A DNA stretch of 64,000 bases, taken from positions 121,496,282-121,560,281 of the forward strand of contig NC_035448.2 in NCBI RefSeq assembly GCF_002127325.2, read 5' to 3'. The DNA comes from Helianthus annuus. Lineage: Eukaryota; Streptophyta; Magnoliopsida; Asterales; Asteraceae. This document shows, one piece after another, positions 1 to 13,124 of this stretch; the stretch's first letter is position 1; each line of letters opens with the position of its first letter. A model generated the notes under the pieces. It was not told the DNA's origin, ran no database searches, and saw nothing but the letters and a program-made list of their open reading frames with translations. A program made the translations under genes and the position numbers.

Positions 1-835
1 CCCTCATATTCCCATTTACCACGGGCTTTAGTCTCATTCCTCTTGACGACGTTTCTACTAACTCTCTCCTTAAGCCTTTTGTAAACGGGTCCGCAATGTT
101 ATCCGTTGATCTCACATAATCAATTGTGATAACACCCGTTGAGAGTAGTTGTCGTATCGTGTTATGTCTACGTCGCATATGCCTTGATCTGCCATTGTAC
201 ATCAAGCTTTGAGCTCTACCAATCGCTGATTGGCTATCACAATGTACACATATGGCTGGCAAAGGCTTTGGCCATCTTGGAATATATTCCACGAATTGAC
301 GTAGCCATTCCGCCTCCTCGCCTGACTTATCCAAGGCGATAAATTCGGATTCCATTATGGATCTCGCTATGACCGTTTGCTTAGAAGACTTCCAAGCAAT
401 AGCAGCTCCTCCAAGTGTAAACACGTAACCACTTGTTGATTTGGAATCTTTATTATCCGATATCCAGTTTGCATCAGTGTATCCTTCGATCACTGCTGGT
501 TGTCGGGTATAATACTGTCCATAATCTCTTGTGTATCTTATGTATCTAAGCACCCTCGTGATAGCTTTCCAATGATCCGCGCACGGATTACTGGTGTATC
601 TACTTAGCCTACTCACCGCGTAAGCCAAGTCGGGTCTAGTACATGTCATTAGATACATTAGACTGCCAATAATTCTTGAATACTCTAACTGAGCCACTCC
701 ATCTCCTTTATTTTTCTTGAGATGTTGGGAGGTATCAACTGGAGTTCGAGCTACACTCGTATCTCCCGAGTTGAATTTTTCAAGAATTTTATCCACATAG
801 TGAGATTGACTTAACACAAGACCATCTTGGGTTCT
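1..835 (-). pseudogene. copia reverse transcriptase end and RNase H, second part
   Basis: On the minus strand this stretch is open throughout and continues the polyprotein cut at 9919. It begins [14 protein letters not shown], then carries [20 protein letters not shown], the RNase H start EGYTDANW, the SKSTSGYVF and [13 protein letters not shown] motifs, [10 protein letters not shown], and an [13 protein letters not shown] segment, as in Ty1/copia RNase H. Its end lies beyond the window edge. Joining it to the first part is interpretation based on matching frame, strand and domain order across the nested element. Confidence 0.92.
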
Positions 836-3800
836 TGTAACACCCTTGTTATTATCTAACGTTTATCGTATAATTAAATCTCAAAACCATGTAATTATAG
901 TTAAAATTATACTGAAAATACGGGCTTGCTAAAAACTTTTACAATTTAAAGTGATACAACATAATGTGATTTTAATTCGCCGTTATAGAATAACGACGAA
1001 ACAACATTGCGGAAGCTTCGTTTAACGTGTGTTCAGTTCTTGCTCGATGCTTGATCTTCATCCGGGACTAACGACATTCACCTGTGATCAAAACCAACTT
1101 AAAAGTCAGTTTTGATAATTAAATAACCAATGTGATAAGGAAATTAGGAAAAATGCAACATTTTTATCTTGATCCATAAACAAACAATTGAATTCTGGCC
1201 TCCACCGTAACTTACGGTGGTCACCGTAAGTTACGGTGGCCCCTGAATGTCAAATTTCCCCCCACCGTAAATCAGGGGTGTTCTACCGTAAAGTTTTAGC
1301 TCCACCGTAACTTACGGTGGCACCGTAAGTTACGGTGGCCCCTGCATTCCACCTTTCCACTTTTGCCGTTATTTGACACGAAAACTTTCGTATCTTTCAA
1401 TACGCTTATCCGTTTGACCCACCGTTTCTTCCCATGTGATTGTAATTTGAACCCCCATCATGTGGAGTTAAAATTCAACATCCGGATTAACAAAATTTAA
1501 GACTTTCAAGTCTTCGGCTTATTACCCCTTTTTCACCGAATTTTGACCCGTTCGTGATTTTATCAAACAACATGATTGTTTGATCCCGATTTCACATGAA
1601 CCTTATAATTTCAATGTTGTCTATCATATTAGGTTTAATTCACAAGTTTAGGTATGATCTTAAACCCGTTTATACTTCAAGGATTGTTTTGACCCGTTAC
1701 GGTATTTAAGCACTTTCGAGCCTAAAATCACTTCTATTGCTTCTAGCATTCCTTCACCACATTTCTTATCCTATAATCTCCCACCACAACTGTATTTATG
1801 GTGGATATAATGTGGTGATCTATGAAAACCAAATTTTTACCTATCGAATCATTATTTTACGGCAAAACTCAAATAGTGCCATTTGACTAATGTATTACTT
1901 CTTTCAGCTTCTATACTTATTCTAAGTATCTAACTAATCATAAAACTCGTTTCCAAGCAACCTTTAAGGGTTGTTTGCTAAGTTTAACTTATAAGGGCGT
2001 TTTGGTCCATCTTGGCCCTTCATTAACGATAAGAGATTACTGTAACATGTTTGACCCATAAGCCCCCTTTTCAACTATGATTTTATTTGAAAGGTCAATA
2101 GGCCTTTCAAACGTAATGACCATCGTTTGTAACATTCGGTTTACCTATTTAAGTAACCAAAAATCTATTTTAGACTTCGATTAACTCTCACTAAACCTTA
2201 CGTTTAAATGAGAGTTATCCTATTATGCGTACCTGGCTCGGATCATTATATTGACCCATTTAATACATTGCCTCAATAGCCGCTAAGTAATAGCGATGTA
2301 AATATCCACTCGATAATTATTTCTGTAATTATACAACTCAACAAAGCATTAGTCGATATTGTCAAAAAGTGATAATTTTCACTTTTTGATCCGTTTGGTC
2401 TAAATGACCGATTATATTGGCGAGATGAAGCTTATTGCCATCTCATCTACCGTCTACACGACTCGCTCCGGTGTACACCGTACGGTCGTTTTAATTATAA
2501 ATCGCCTCTTAATACTTTTTGGCCTATTATGGCTTACGAAATACGTATCTTTCAAAACCAACAATTATTGTCAACAAGTGACCAATTTATAATTTCACCC
2601 TTATTGGTTATCTTGTTCCGTATAACTACACGCCGGAACACCATGTCTCAAATTTCCATTTGTCTTATTCGTAATTCATACGACAAAAGAACATTCTAAA
2701 ATATATGACTAGTGTAAGCCATACTTACCTTGCATCCAAGCAACGTTTTCTTTTCGTACTTGCTCCATTTGACCCGCTTCCTCCCAAGCCTTCATCTAGC
2801 TTGTCAAGAGTCAAACTATCATCATAATTCGTAAGACGGTTAGTTTAGTCATTATTAGCTACGACTATTCCATCTTACAAATTTTTATGTCGAATCTACC
2901 ACTCGACTTCATTATTGGTTAGTTTAACTTTCTCAAAGTTAACTATCGTTATTCATATATTATGCACGATTAAGGCAAATCAACATTATGATTAGAACCC
3001 GTTTTATCCCATATCTCATGTAATTAGTCAAGCTTGCCAATTACGCGTTTCACTTGAATTTCAGCACTTTACTTCTCATTTAGGCATTTTAACAAACACC
3101 TAATGGGCATAATTCTACACATTTGCTAACTAGTTCATAACTAGTCATTTTTACCAAGATTAACATCAAAATTCAACCACTATCACTTATAATCAAATAC
3201 TCAAACTTGCAAATTGTTTAAGTATTTCATGATTACTTAACATGCATGATGATTCTAATCATAATCATATCATCAAATCCATCTTATGACTAATACCCAC
3301 TTAGCCTAGTGTGAGAATTCATTCAATCATTCAATTCCTATCATGTTATGCATGATTTCACTTAGGGTTTTGTTACTAAACATGTATACATCACTAATTC
3401 AGTTCTAATTTCTACGATTTACACCAAAATCGCATATAGTGATGTTCATTTAATTTTTACAACTTCATGTAACAACACAATTTTACATACCTCTTGATCC
3501 CCTTGACTTGGTGATCATTTGTATGTATTCATGCCTTTGATTCGAGCCCGATTTGGCCTTCAATTTGGTTGATTTTGTGAAACTAGGGTTTTTGGTTCTT
3601 GGAGAACCTTCTGGTCGATCAGAACACGCACACAATGTGTGTGTGTGTGTGTATTTTTTTTTGTTTTAATAAAACAAGTTTCCCACTTGTCCATTTTAGT
3701 CCCTCATGTTTTATTTTGATCAAATGAAGCTATATCTCATCATTAGTTACTACTAACTAGGTTAGTTACTCCTAGTTACTTTAACGGGTTCGGGAAGTTA

Positions 3801-4007
3801 TAACCCGTTATGTTTTAAGTCCCGTTAATTTGGCCTTTTTTTATATACTTTGTTTTCTCAAAGTATTTACTCCCCTTTTTAATTAATATTAGGTTTATTT
3901 ATTTGAGTCCTGATATTTACCGGGTTAATTTTTACCACTAACGGTATTTTGCCCATCTTTTAGTATTAACGGGGTTTGATTACCAAACCCGTTTTTGGGT
4001 TGTTACA
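836..4007 (-). repeat. LTR of the nested element (3' LTR in element orientation)
   Basis: Starts TGTAACACCCTTG and ends GGGTTGTTACA. It holds paired inverted repeats around CCACCGTAACTTACGGTGG (1202-1239 and 1302-1338), a (TG)n run near 3630-3650, and no protein-coding signal. The short ORF at 2404-2592 recurs in the other LTR and looks incidental. The sequence is related along its length to the solo LTR at 18593-35328. Confidence 0.93.
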
Positions 4008-4046
4008 AGTCTACCCCCCTTAAAGAGGTTTCGTCCTCGAAACCTT
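4008..4046 (-). other. polypurine tract and adjoining hairpin
   Basis: Minus strand reads GGTTTCGAGGACGAAACC and then a purine run, AAGGGGGGTAGACT, ending at the LTR. This is the usual position and form of a gypsy polypurine tract. The hairpin before it has its counterpart before the tract of the coding chromovirus (29783-29816) and beside the LTR at 62126-62165. Confidence 0.8.
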
Positions 4047-6715
4047 TTCTTACATAATTTATCGAGTTTAACTCCATGCATTTGCTCTCGATAATCAATT
4101 GAGCATTGCTCATATTCTAACCAATTGTTAGTATTACCAGAAAAGTATGATAATATCTTTTTGGTTACTAATCATCTACATATCTTATACAACATAATGC
4201 AACTTGAAATAACGTAATCTCGTTATTTCCACTAGTTTAATTAACTTAGCAATCATCACTCGGCTCAATATTCGCCACTCGGCTCGAATGTGATTATACT
4301 TCACATTACACTTCTTGACCGTGATCATGTCACGTCATGCCAAATTTTACATCAACTTTCTATTTTCAGAATTATCACTTTTCGAATACATCGTCTTGCA
4401 CCTGCCAGTGTCAAGACTTATATCTTTCATGTTTACTATTTATACGTCTCTCAGAGTTGATATTTGTAAAAACGTTATTTCTTACCAAAACCAAAGTTTT
4501 AGTTTAGCGTCTTCTCTTTATTCCTTGTCAATTATCCATGTCAGGATATTGACAGTCCAAAATTTATTCTTTTACAGTCTTTATTCTGTGCGAGGATTCT
4601 CAACTGATCCTCTTGCTTTGTCTAATTAACCCGTAGGTTTTATCACTTAGCCTTATGGGCTATTTTGATTGGACTTTCATCTTTTTAGGGCGAAGTCCTT
4701 GTAATTTATTTCTTTCTAATCATGACCCGTGGGTCGTTTTATCCTCATAGACCTTTCCATTGTTTATAACCCCAAAGGTTATATTGATCCCGTAGATCAT
4801 TCTTTGCTCATGACATTCTTAAAATTTCATGTTTGGTGTCAAGGCACCATGTTTTTGTTTAACATCATTTATTTTCGTCTTGATATTATCTTTGACCTTG
4901 ACCATAGTCCAAGGCTACATTCGTTTCTTTTTGGACACATTTTCCGACTTTATGACTTCTCACGTCATTTATGCGTCAGTTTATCTTATGCTCACCATTA
5001 TCCAGTTTACATACATTCATATTTGATTATGTCCCATTACCGGGCTCATTATTCTTTTGCTTTTAATGTTACTATTGTCCCGCTTGTGTTTACTCATGTC
5101 GTCCAGCATGATATTATGTTCGACCCGTTCAACTTTAAAATAGTTGAACATAATTTATTCACAACTCTATTTACATTATCTTGTCATCTTTTAGTTATGA
5201 CTCTAAAACCCGAGTCCTTTAACATTCCATCCGAGTTCCCGTTTCTCGGTCTACGCATGTGTTTAATTCCTACCCATCAACTGGGTGTTTTACCGAAGTC
5301 GTTATTATTGCAACCCTCCCGGTATGCATTAAGATCTCGCTTAATCTTTATATTCCGATTTTGTCTTCGAGTTTGGCGTTTTACAAAAACGACCCATTTA
5401 GAGACATATTCGCATTTTCCGGGTTCGAGTGTAAGTACACCCCCTCCTAGTGCATATCTTGATCATTCTACATGTTTATATTCTTCGGGTTCGAGTGTAA
5501 GTACACCCCCTCCCAATATATGTCTACATCATTTTACATGTTTCCATGTCTACATGTTTATATTCTTCGGGTTCGAGTGTAAGTACACCCCCTCCCAATA
5601 CATGTCTACATCATTTTACATGTTTCCTTGTTTACATGTTTATATTCTTCAGGCTCGAGTGTGAGTACACCCCCTCCCAATATATGTCTACATCATTTTA
5701 CATGTTTCCTTGTTTACATGTTTATATTCTCCGGGTTCGAGTGTAAGTACACCCCCTCCCAATACATGTCTACATCATTTTACATGTTTCCTTGTTTACA
5801 TGTTTATATTCTTCGGGTTCGAGTGTAAGTACACCCCCTCCCAATACATGTCTACATCATTTTACATGTTTCTTTGTTCCTTCTCTCGGGCTCATTATAC
5901 TAATATAATACGCTTCCGTCACTCGACTGTGCGTTTACATTATGATCAAATATTTTGCTTATCTGATTCATTTGGGTACTTTTTAATTTGTCCCACTCAC
6001 CCCGTCCTTACTACATCGGGTGTAAGCGTGTCCATCATAAAAAGTTCATGGTACCACGTACTCACCACTTACTTGGCCAGAGTAAGCGATCAACACCTGG
6101 TATACATGACTTTTTTTAAAATTTTCACATTATACCCCATGTAAGTAATGCCTCTATTTGTTTCTCTTGGAAACAATATCCCGGATAGGTTTTCTATTCG
6201 GGTTTTTCCAAGTTTTCAATCTACATACGCAACTTTCAATCTCTACGTATTTGTTGCATATTACTATTTGTGCAATTAAATTTAAAGTGTGCACCTGGTA
6301 ATGCTTGCCCTGACAGGCTTCTCTTGCCATTAGCCTTGTTCGCGATCGTTACGCGATTTAGGTCCTTGGTGAGCATGTTCTACTTGTCGTACTTTGGACC
6401 GAGCCTCCGTCAAGTCCGCAATTTGTTAGACTCCTGCTATCTTTAGATGCGAGTGTCCTTCAACTGAAACATTTACAAGAGTTAATAATATCAACTTCAA
6501 TAATCACCCGTATTATAATACAAGGCTTTTTCTACTATACGCGTCAACGTGCGTATTTTCGTCAACCATATTAATCATTTTAATTGGGGTAACGTGTATC
6601 ACACGATAGCCCTATGTGTTGTTTACAACACTTTAGCATGCTAAGCTATTAACATACATGTACGTAACGGATTTGCGATCAAGCCTCGAACCGAACACAC
6701 CTTACTCTTTAACCA
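4047..6715 (-). other. internal region without gag or pol
   Basis: No retroviral protein motif is visible in any frame. Open frames at 4315-4629, 4729-5664 and several overlapping ones to 6144 lie on the strand opposite to the element and largely translate tandem repeats, so I do not regard them as genes. In the absence of proteins the element would need to be mobilised in trans. Confidence 0.75.
5421..5880 (+). repeat. 82-bp tandem repeat, about 5.5 copies
   Basis: Units start at GGGTTCGAGTGTAAGTACAC at 5421, 5487, 5569, 5651, 5733 and 5815; the first unit is short (66 bp) and the last is partial. Because 82 is not a multiple of three, the array is open in all three forward frames and produces a ladder of overlapping spurious ORFs. 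Confidence 0.92.
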
Positions 6716-6734
6716 TGAGCTCTGATTACCAACT
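6716..6734 (-). other. primer-binding site, tRNA-Met-like
   Basis: Minus strand just after the 5' LTR reads TTGGTAATCAGAGCTC, close to the common plant initiator-tRNA-Met site TGGTATCAGAGC with one extra base. Its position supports minus-strand orientation. Confidence 0.65.
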
Positions 6735-9700
6735 TGTAACACCCTTGTTATTATCTAACGTTTATCGTATAATTAAATCTCAAAACCATGTAATTATAGT
6801 TACAATTATACTGAAAATACGGGCTTGCTAAAAACTTTTACAATTTAAAGTGATACAACATAATGTGATTTTAATTCGCCGTTATAGAATAACGACGAAA
6901 CAACATTGCGGAAGCTTCGTTTAACGTGTGTTCAGTTCTTGCTCGATGCTTGATCTTCATCCGGGACTAACGACATTCACCTGTGATCAAAACCAACTTA
7001 AAAGTCAGTTTTGATAATTAAATAACCAATGTGATAAGGAAATTAGGAAAAATGCAACATTTTTATCTTGATCCACAAACAAACAATTGAATTCTGGCCT
7101 CCACCGTAACTTACGGTGGTCACCGTAAGTTACGGTGGCCCCTGAATGTCAAATTCCCCCCACCATAAATCAGGGGTGTTCTACCGTAAAGTTTTAGCTC
7201 CACCGTAACTTACGGTGGCACCGTAAGTTACGGTGGCCCCTGCATTCCACCTTTCCATTTTTGCCGTTATTTGACACGAAAACTTTCGTATCTTTCAATA
7301 CGCTTATCCGTTTGACCCACCGTTTCTTCCCATGTGATTGTAATTTGAACCCCCATCATGTGGAGTTAAAATTCAACATCCGGATTAACAAAATTTAAGA
7401 CTTTCAAGTCTTCGGCTTATTACCCCTTTTCACCGAATTTTGACCCGTTCATGATTTTATCAAACAACATGATTGTTTGATCCCGATTTCACATGAACCT
7501 TATAATTTCAATGTTGTCTATCATATTAGGTTTAATTCACAAGTTTAGGTATGATCTTAAACCCGTTTATACTTCAAGGATTGTTTTGACCCGTTACGGT
7601 ATTTAAGCACTTTCGAGCCTAAAATCACTTCTATTGCTTCTAGCATTTCTTCACCACATTTCTTATCCTATAATCTCCCACCACAACTGTATTTATGGTG
7701 GATATAATGTGGTGATCTATGAAAACCAAATTTTTACCTATCGAATCATTATTTTACGGCAAAACTCAAATAGTTCCATTTGACTAATGTATTACTTCTT
7801 TCAGCTTCTATACTTATTCTAAGTATCTAACTAATCATAAAACTCGTTTCCAAGCAACCTTTAAGGGTTGTTTGCTAAGTTTAACTTATAAGGGCGTTTT
7901 GGTCCATCTTGGCCCTTCATTAACGATAAGAGATTACTGTAACATGTTTGACCCATAAGCCCCCTTTTCAACTATGATTTTATTTGAAAGGTCAATAGGC
8001 CTTTCAAACGTAATGACCATCGTTTGTAACATTCGGTTTACCTATTTAAGTAACCAAAAATCTATTTTAGACTTTGATTAACTCTCACTAAACCTTACGT
8101 TTAAATGAGAGTTATCCTATTATGCGTACCTGGCTCGGATCATTATATTGACCCATTTAATACATTGCCTCAATAGCCGCTAAGTAATAGCGATGTAAAT
8201 ATCCACTCGATAATTATTTCTGTAATTATACAACTCAACAAAGCATTAGTCGATATTGTCAAAAAGTGATAATTTTCACTTTTTGATCCGTTTTGTCTAA
8301 ATGACCGATTATATTGGCGAGATGAAGCTTATTGCCATCTCATCTACCGTCTACACGACTCGCTCCGGTGTACACCGTACGGTCGTTTTAATTATAAATC
8401 GCCTCTTAATACTTTTTGGCCTATTATGGCTTACGAAATACGTATCTTTCAAAACCAACAATTATTGTCAACAAGTGACCAATTTATAATTTCACCCTTA
8501 TTGGTTATCTTGTTCCGTATAACTACACGCCGGAACACCATGTCTCAAATTTCCATTTGTCTTATTCGTAATTCATACGACAAAAGAACATTCTAAAATA
8601 TATGACTAGTGTAAGCCATACTTACCTTGCATCCAAGCAACGTTTTCTTTTCGTACTTGCTCCATTTGACCCGTTTCCTCCCAAGCCTTCATCTAGCTTG
8701 TCAAGAGTCAAACTATCATCATAATTCGTAAGACGGTTAGTTTAGTCATTATTAGCTACGACTATTCCATCTTACAAATTTTTATGTCGAATCTACCACT
8801 CGACTTCATTATTGGTTAGTTTAACTTTCTCAAAGTTAACTATCGTTATTCATATATTATGCACGATTAAGGCAAATCAACATTATGATTAGAACCCGTT
8901 TTATCCCATATCTCATGTAATTAGTCAAGCTTGCCAATTACGCGTTTCACTTGAATTTCAGCACTTTACTTCTCATTTAGGCATTTTAACAAACACCTAA
9001 TGGGCATAATTCTACACATTTGCTAACTAGTTCATAACTAGTCATTTTTACCAAGATTAACATCAAAATTCAACCACTATCACTTATAATCAAATACTCA
9101 AACTTGCAAATTGTTTAAGTATTTCATGATTACTTAACATGCATGATGATTCTAATCATAATCATATCATCAAATCCATCTTATGACTAATACCCACTTA
9201 GCCTAGTGTGAGAATTCATTCAATCATTCAATTCCTATCATGTTATGCATGATTTCACTTAGGGTTTTGTTACTAAACATGTATACATCACTAATTTAGT
9301 TCTAATTTCTACGATTTACACCAAAATCGCATATAGTGATGTTCATTCAATTTTTACAACTTCATGTAACAACACAATTTTACATACCTCTTGATCCCCT
9401 TGACTTGGTGATCATTTGTATGTATTCATGCCTTAGATTCGAGCCCGATTTGGCCTTCAATTTGGTTGATTTTGTGAAACTATGGTTTTTGGTTCTTGGA
9501 GAACCTTCTGGTCGATCAGAACACGCACACAATGTGTGTGTGTGATTTTTTTTTGTTTTAATAAAACAAGTTTCCAACTTGTCCATTTTAGTCCCTCATG
9601 TTTTATTTTGATCAAATGAAGCTATATCTCATCATTAGTTACTTAATCTAAAATGCTACTAACTAGGTTAGTTACTCCTAGTTACTTTAACGGGTTCGGG

Positions 9701-9913
9701 AAGTTATAACTCATTATGTTTTAAGTCCCGTTAATTTGGCATTTTTTTATATACTTTGTTTTCTCAAAGTATTTACTCCCCTTTTTAATTAATATTAGGT
9801 TTATTTATTTGAGTCCTAATATTTACCGGGTTAATTTTTACCACTAACGGTATTTTACCCGTCTTTTAGTATTAACGGGGTTTGATTACCAAACCCGTTT
9901 TTGGGGTGTTACA
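6735..9913 (-). repeat. LTR of the nested element (5' LTR in element orientation)
   Basis: Near-identical copy of 836-4007, with the same inverted repeats at 7100-7137 and about 7200-7236. It ends GGGGTGTTACA. The primer-binding site lies immediately left of it. Confidence 0.93.
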
Positions 9914-9918
9914 ATTCT

Positions 9919-12900
9919 TATGATCTTTACTCCAAGAATCACATCCGCTAAACCCATGTCTTTCATGTCAAATCTCGCTTTCAACATGCTTTTAGTAGCT
10001 TTGATAATTTTATCATTACTCCTAATGATAAGCATATCGTCTACATAAAGGCATAAGATCACATAACCTTCATTTGTTTCTTTGAAATAAACACATTTAT
10101 CGCACTCATTTATTTTGAAACCATTGTCAATCATGACATGATCAAACTTTTGGTGCCATTGTTTTGGTGCTTGCTTCAAGCCATATAAAGACTTGACGAG
10201 TTTACATACTTTACCCTCTTGACCTGGGGCGGAGAAACCTTCAGGTTGCTCCATGTAAATCTCTTCTTCTAAATCGCCGTTTAGAAATGCGGTTTTAACG
10301 TCCATTTGGTGAACTTCCAAATTTCTTAAAGCCGCTATGGCAAGAACCAATCTAATCGAGGTTATGCGCGTCACATGTGAGTAGGTATCAAAGTAATCTA
10401 GACCTTCCTTTTGTCTAAATCCTTTAATCACCAACCTAGCCTTGTACTTATCAATACTTCCATCAGTTTTCATCTTCATTTTGAATATCCAACGATATCC
10501 AAGTAGTTTGCAACCAGGTGGAAGATCTACTAACTCCCAAGTATGATTTTGCAATATAGAATCTATTTCATTTCTTATTGCTTCTTTCCATTGAGGACCT
10601 TCTGAAGAGGAAACCGCTTCGCGATATGTATTGGGCTCGCCCTCAACCATATAGTTAACGAAGTCTGGACCGAAGGATTTTTCAACCCTTGGCCTTTTAC
10701 TTCGCCTGCGATCACTTTCTTCAACCTCAGGTTGTTCATGTGTCTTATCATGAACTGCCTCCTCAAGTGGTTTTGAAGAGCTTTCACTTACTTCAAAAGT
10801 AGGTGTTGATGACGTTGCATGTGTTTGTCTTCTCAAAGGAAACACATTTTCAAAGTAAGACACAACGTTAGGATTCACCTCCATGATAGTGTTTACGTGT
10901 ACATCAGGATTCTTGGACTCATGTACAAGAAAGCGATGTGCACTACTGTGATGCGCATACCCAATAAATATGCAATCAACAGTTTTGGGTCCTATCCTAA
11001 GAGCCTTAGGAGGTGGTACAATCACCTTTGCTAGGCACCCCCACACTTTCAAGTATTTGTATGAAGGTTTCTTCCTTTTCCGTAACTCATATGGAGTTTC
11101 GTCTCTCTTTTTGAGTGGTATCTTGTTCAAAAGATAATTAGCCGAGAGAATGGCTTCCCCCCACATTTCCTGGCTCACCCCAGAACTTATCAACATGGCG
11201 TTCATCATTTCTTTCAATGTGCGGTTCTTTCGTTCCGCCACGCCATTTGATTGTGGAGAATAAGGAGGTGTACTCTCATGTACAATGCCACTTTTTGCGC
11301 ATAAATCGGCAAAAGGTGCAACATATTCGCCTCCTCGATCGCTTCGCAAAGCTTTTATCTTCTTTTGAAGTTGATTCTCAACTTCATTTTTATACAAGAT
11401 AAATTTACTTATTGCTTCATCTTTACTTTTTAGTAAATATACATAGCAATATCATCAATAAACGTGATGAAGTACTTATTTCCACCTCTTGTGGGTACCG
11501 CTTTTAAATCACAAATATCGGTGTGAATTAAATCAAGGGGTTCGGTTATTCGTTCAACCGATTTCGATGATGATCTTGTAAGTTTGGATTCTACGCAAGT
11601 TTCACATTTATAGTGTGAATCAATATGGAATGTTGGTATACAATTTAAATTGATTAAACGGCGTATTGAATTAAAATTGACGTGACCTAATCTACCATGC
11701 CATTTATTCGAATCAGAAAACTCAAGCATATAAGTAGAAGTAGTAGCAATTTTATTCATGTTCTTGACAGCCATTACATTCAATTTGAACATACCATTTT
11801 GGGCATAGCCCTTGCCTATATAGATTCCACATTTAGTTAGTACAAATTGATCGCTCTGAAAAACTAAACGAAATCCAAACTTGTTAAGCAACCATCCCGA
11901 GACTAGATTCTTGCGCAAGTCCGGGACATACAACACGTTGCTTAGAGTGAGCTCCTTCCCCGAAGTCCACTTCAAGATCAACGTTCCTTCACCCATGATG
12001 TCAACGGTGGCTGCATTTCCCATATACAGCTTCTCTTCTCCAGAAAGCGCCTTGAAGGTGGTAAAGTGGCTTTTGTCTGCGCAAACGTGACGGGTCGCGC
12101 CCGTATCAACCCACCATCCTTTTGGAGTGTTGGTCACAGTATTGACCTCATCCATCATTGCGCTTTTGTCGGAAATCATTGCCACCAAAGGCATTCCGTC
12201 TTCATCCACCATGTGCGCACGCTCACGCTTTGGCTTCTTGCATTGGTTAGCCCGATGCCCCGGCTCGTCACAGTTGTAACAAGTCCCTTGGAACGTTTGA
12301 GGTTTCTTTTTCACAACCCCTTTCTTCGGTCCAAGGTTGCTAGCCTTTGCTTTCCCTTTGTCCTTTTTCCCCTTGCCCTTCGCGCCCTTAGAGGATTGCC
12401 CATGCTCGACCAAATTTGTGCTAGCACTAGTCTGCGCAAGGCTGCCTTTTAGGGCAATTCTATTGTCCTCTTCAATCCGAAGACGAACAATAAGGTCCTC
12501 TATAGTCATCTCCTTTCGTTTGTGTTTAAGATAATTCTTAAAATCAACCCAACTAGGAGGTAACTTTTCAATCATCGCTGCCACTTGGAATGTCTCGCTA
12601 AGTGTCATGCCTTCCGCAGAGATGTCATGAAGTATAATTTGGAATTCTTGGACTTGATTCATAACTGTCTAAGAGTCAACCATTTTGAAATCCAAGAAAC
12701 GGGCTAACACAAATTTCTTTGTGCCAGCATCCTCCGTTTTGTACTTCTTGTCCAAGGCATCCCAAAGGTCTTTGGAAGTCTTGACGTTGTAGTACACATT
12801 ATACAACGCATCTGACAGGACGTTTAACACATAGCCACGACATATGAAATCCGAATGCTTCCACGCATCTACCGCACACTGTCTTTGTGTGTCGGTCTCC

Positions 12901-13124
12901 CCTTCCACAGGTTGGGGAGCGGTTTCCGTTAAGAACCTCGTAAGGTTCATGGTGGTCAGGTAGAAGAACATCTTCTGCTGCCACCTCTTAAATTGTAGAC
13001 CCGAGAACTTCTCGGGTCGTTCAGCGTGATTGGCCACTGTGGACGCTCCCACAGTGGTGGCATTCAAGGGAGTTCCCGTCACAACATTTGTAGTGTTGTT
13101 AACGTTGACGTTTTCGTTCGACAT
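9919..13124 (-). pseudogene. copia gag-protease-integrase-RT polyprotein, first part (broken)
   Basis: The start at 13124 gives MSNENVNVNN, then a UBN2-type gag (PEKFSG, KRWQQKM), a CCHC knuckle (CYNCDEPGHRANQC, about 12280), the protease core WVDTGATRHVC (about 12100), the GAG-pre-integrase segment with WHGRLGH, an integrase with HTDICDLK, RSDRGGEY and SPQSNGVAERKNRTLKE (a D,D,E core), and an RT with VKTAFLNGDLEEEIYMEQPEGF-like and YVDDMLI motifs. Three lesions are visible. A TAG stop lies at 12669-12671 inside gag. A deletion of about 10 bases near 11450, right after FIDD in the integrase, shifts the frame. The reading frame then runs into the nested LTR at 9913, so its last residues there are foreign. 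Apart from these, the frame is open. Confidence 0.92.

Larger units (their letters stand above)
836..9913 (-). mobile_element. non-autonomous LTR retrotransposon (LARD type), nested in copia
   Basis: Two long direct repeats (836-4007 and 6735-9913) flank 2.7 kb of sequence with no gag or pol. Both LTRs run TGTAACACCC to GTTACA. A polypurine tract lies beside the left LTR and a primer-binding site beside the right one, so the element reads on the minus strand. It split the copia RT: the copia frame resumes across it. The flanking 5-mers are GTTCT (831-835) and ATTCT (9914-9918), a 5-bp target duplication with one change. The two LTRs differ only at scattered sites, a short (TG)n length difference and an 11-bp indel near 9650, so the insertion is young. 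Confidence 0.93.

Noticed and set aside
2404..2592. 62-codon ORF repeated exactly at 8301-8489
   Set aside because: Conserved only because both copies lie in young, near-identical LTRs.
4025..4046. Rho-independent terminator (hairpin by a T-run)
   Set aside because: This is plant DNA; the hairpin is a conserved element next to the polypurine tract.
4729..5664. 311-codon open frame on the plus strand
   Set aside because: It runs against the element's direction, its second half translates an 82-bp tandem array that is open in three frames, and no domain is visible.
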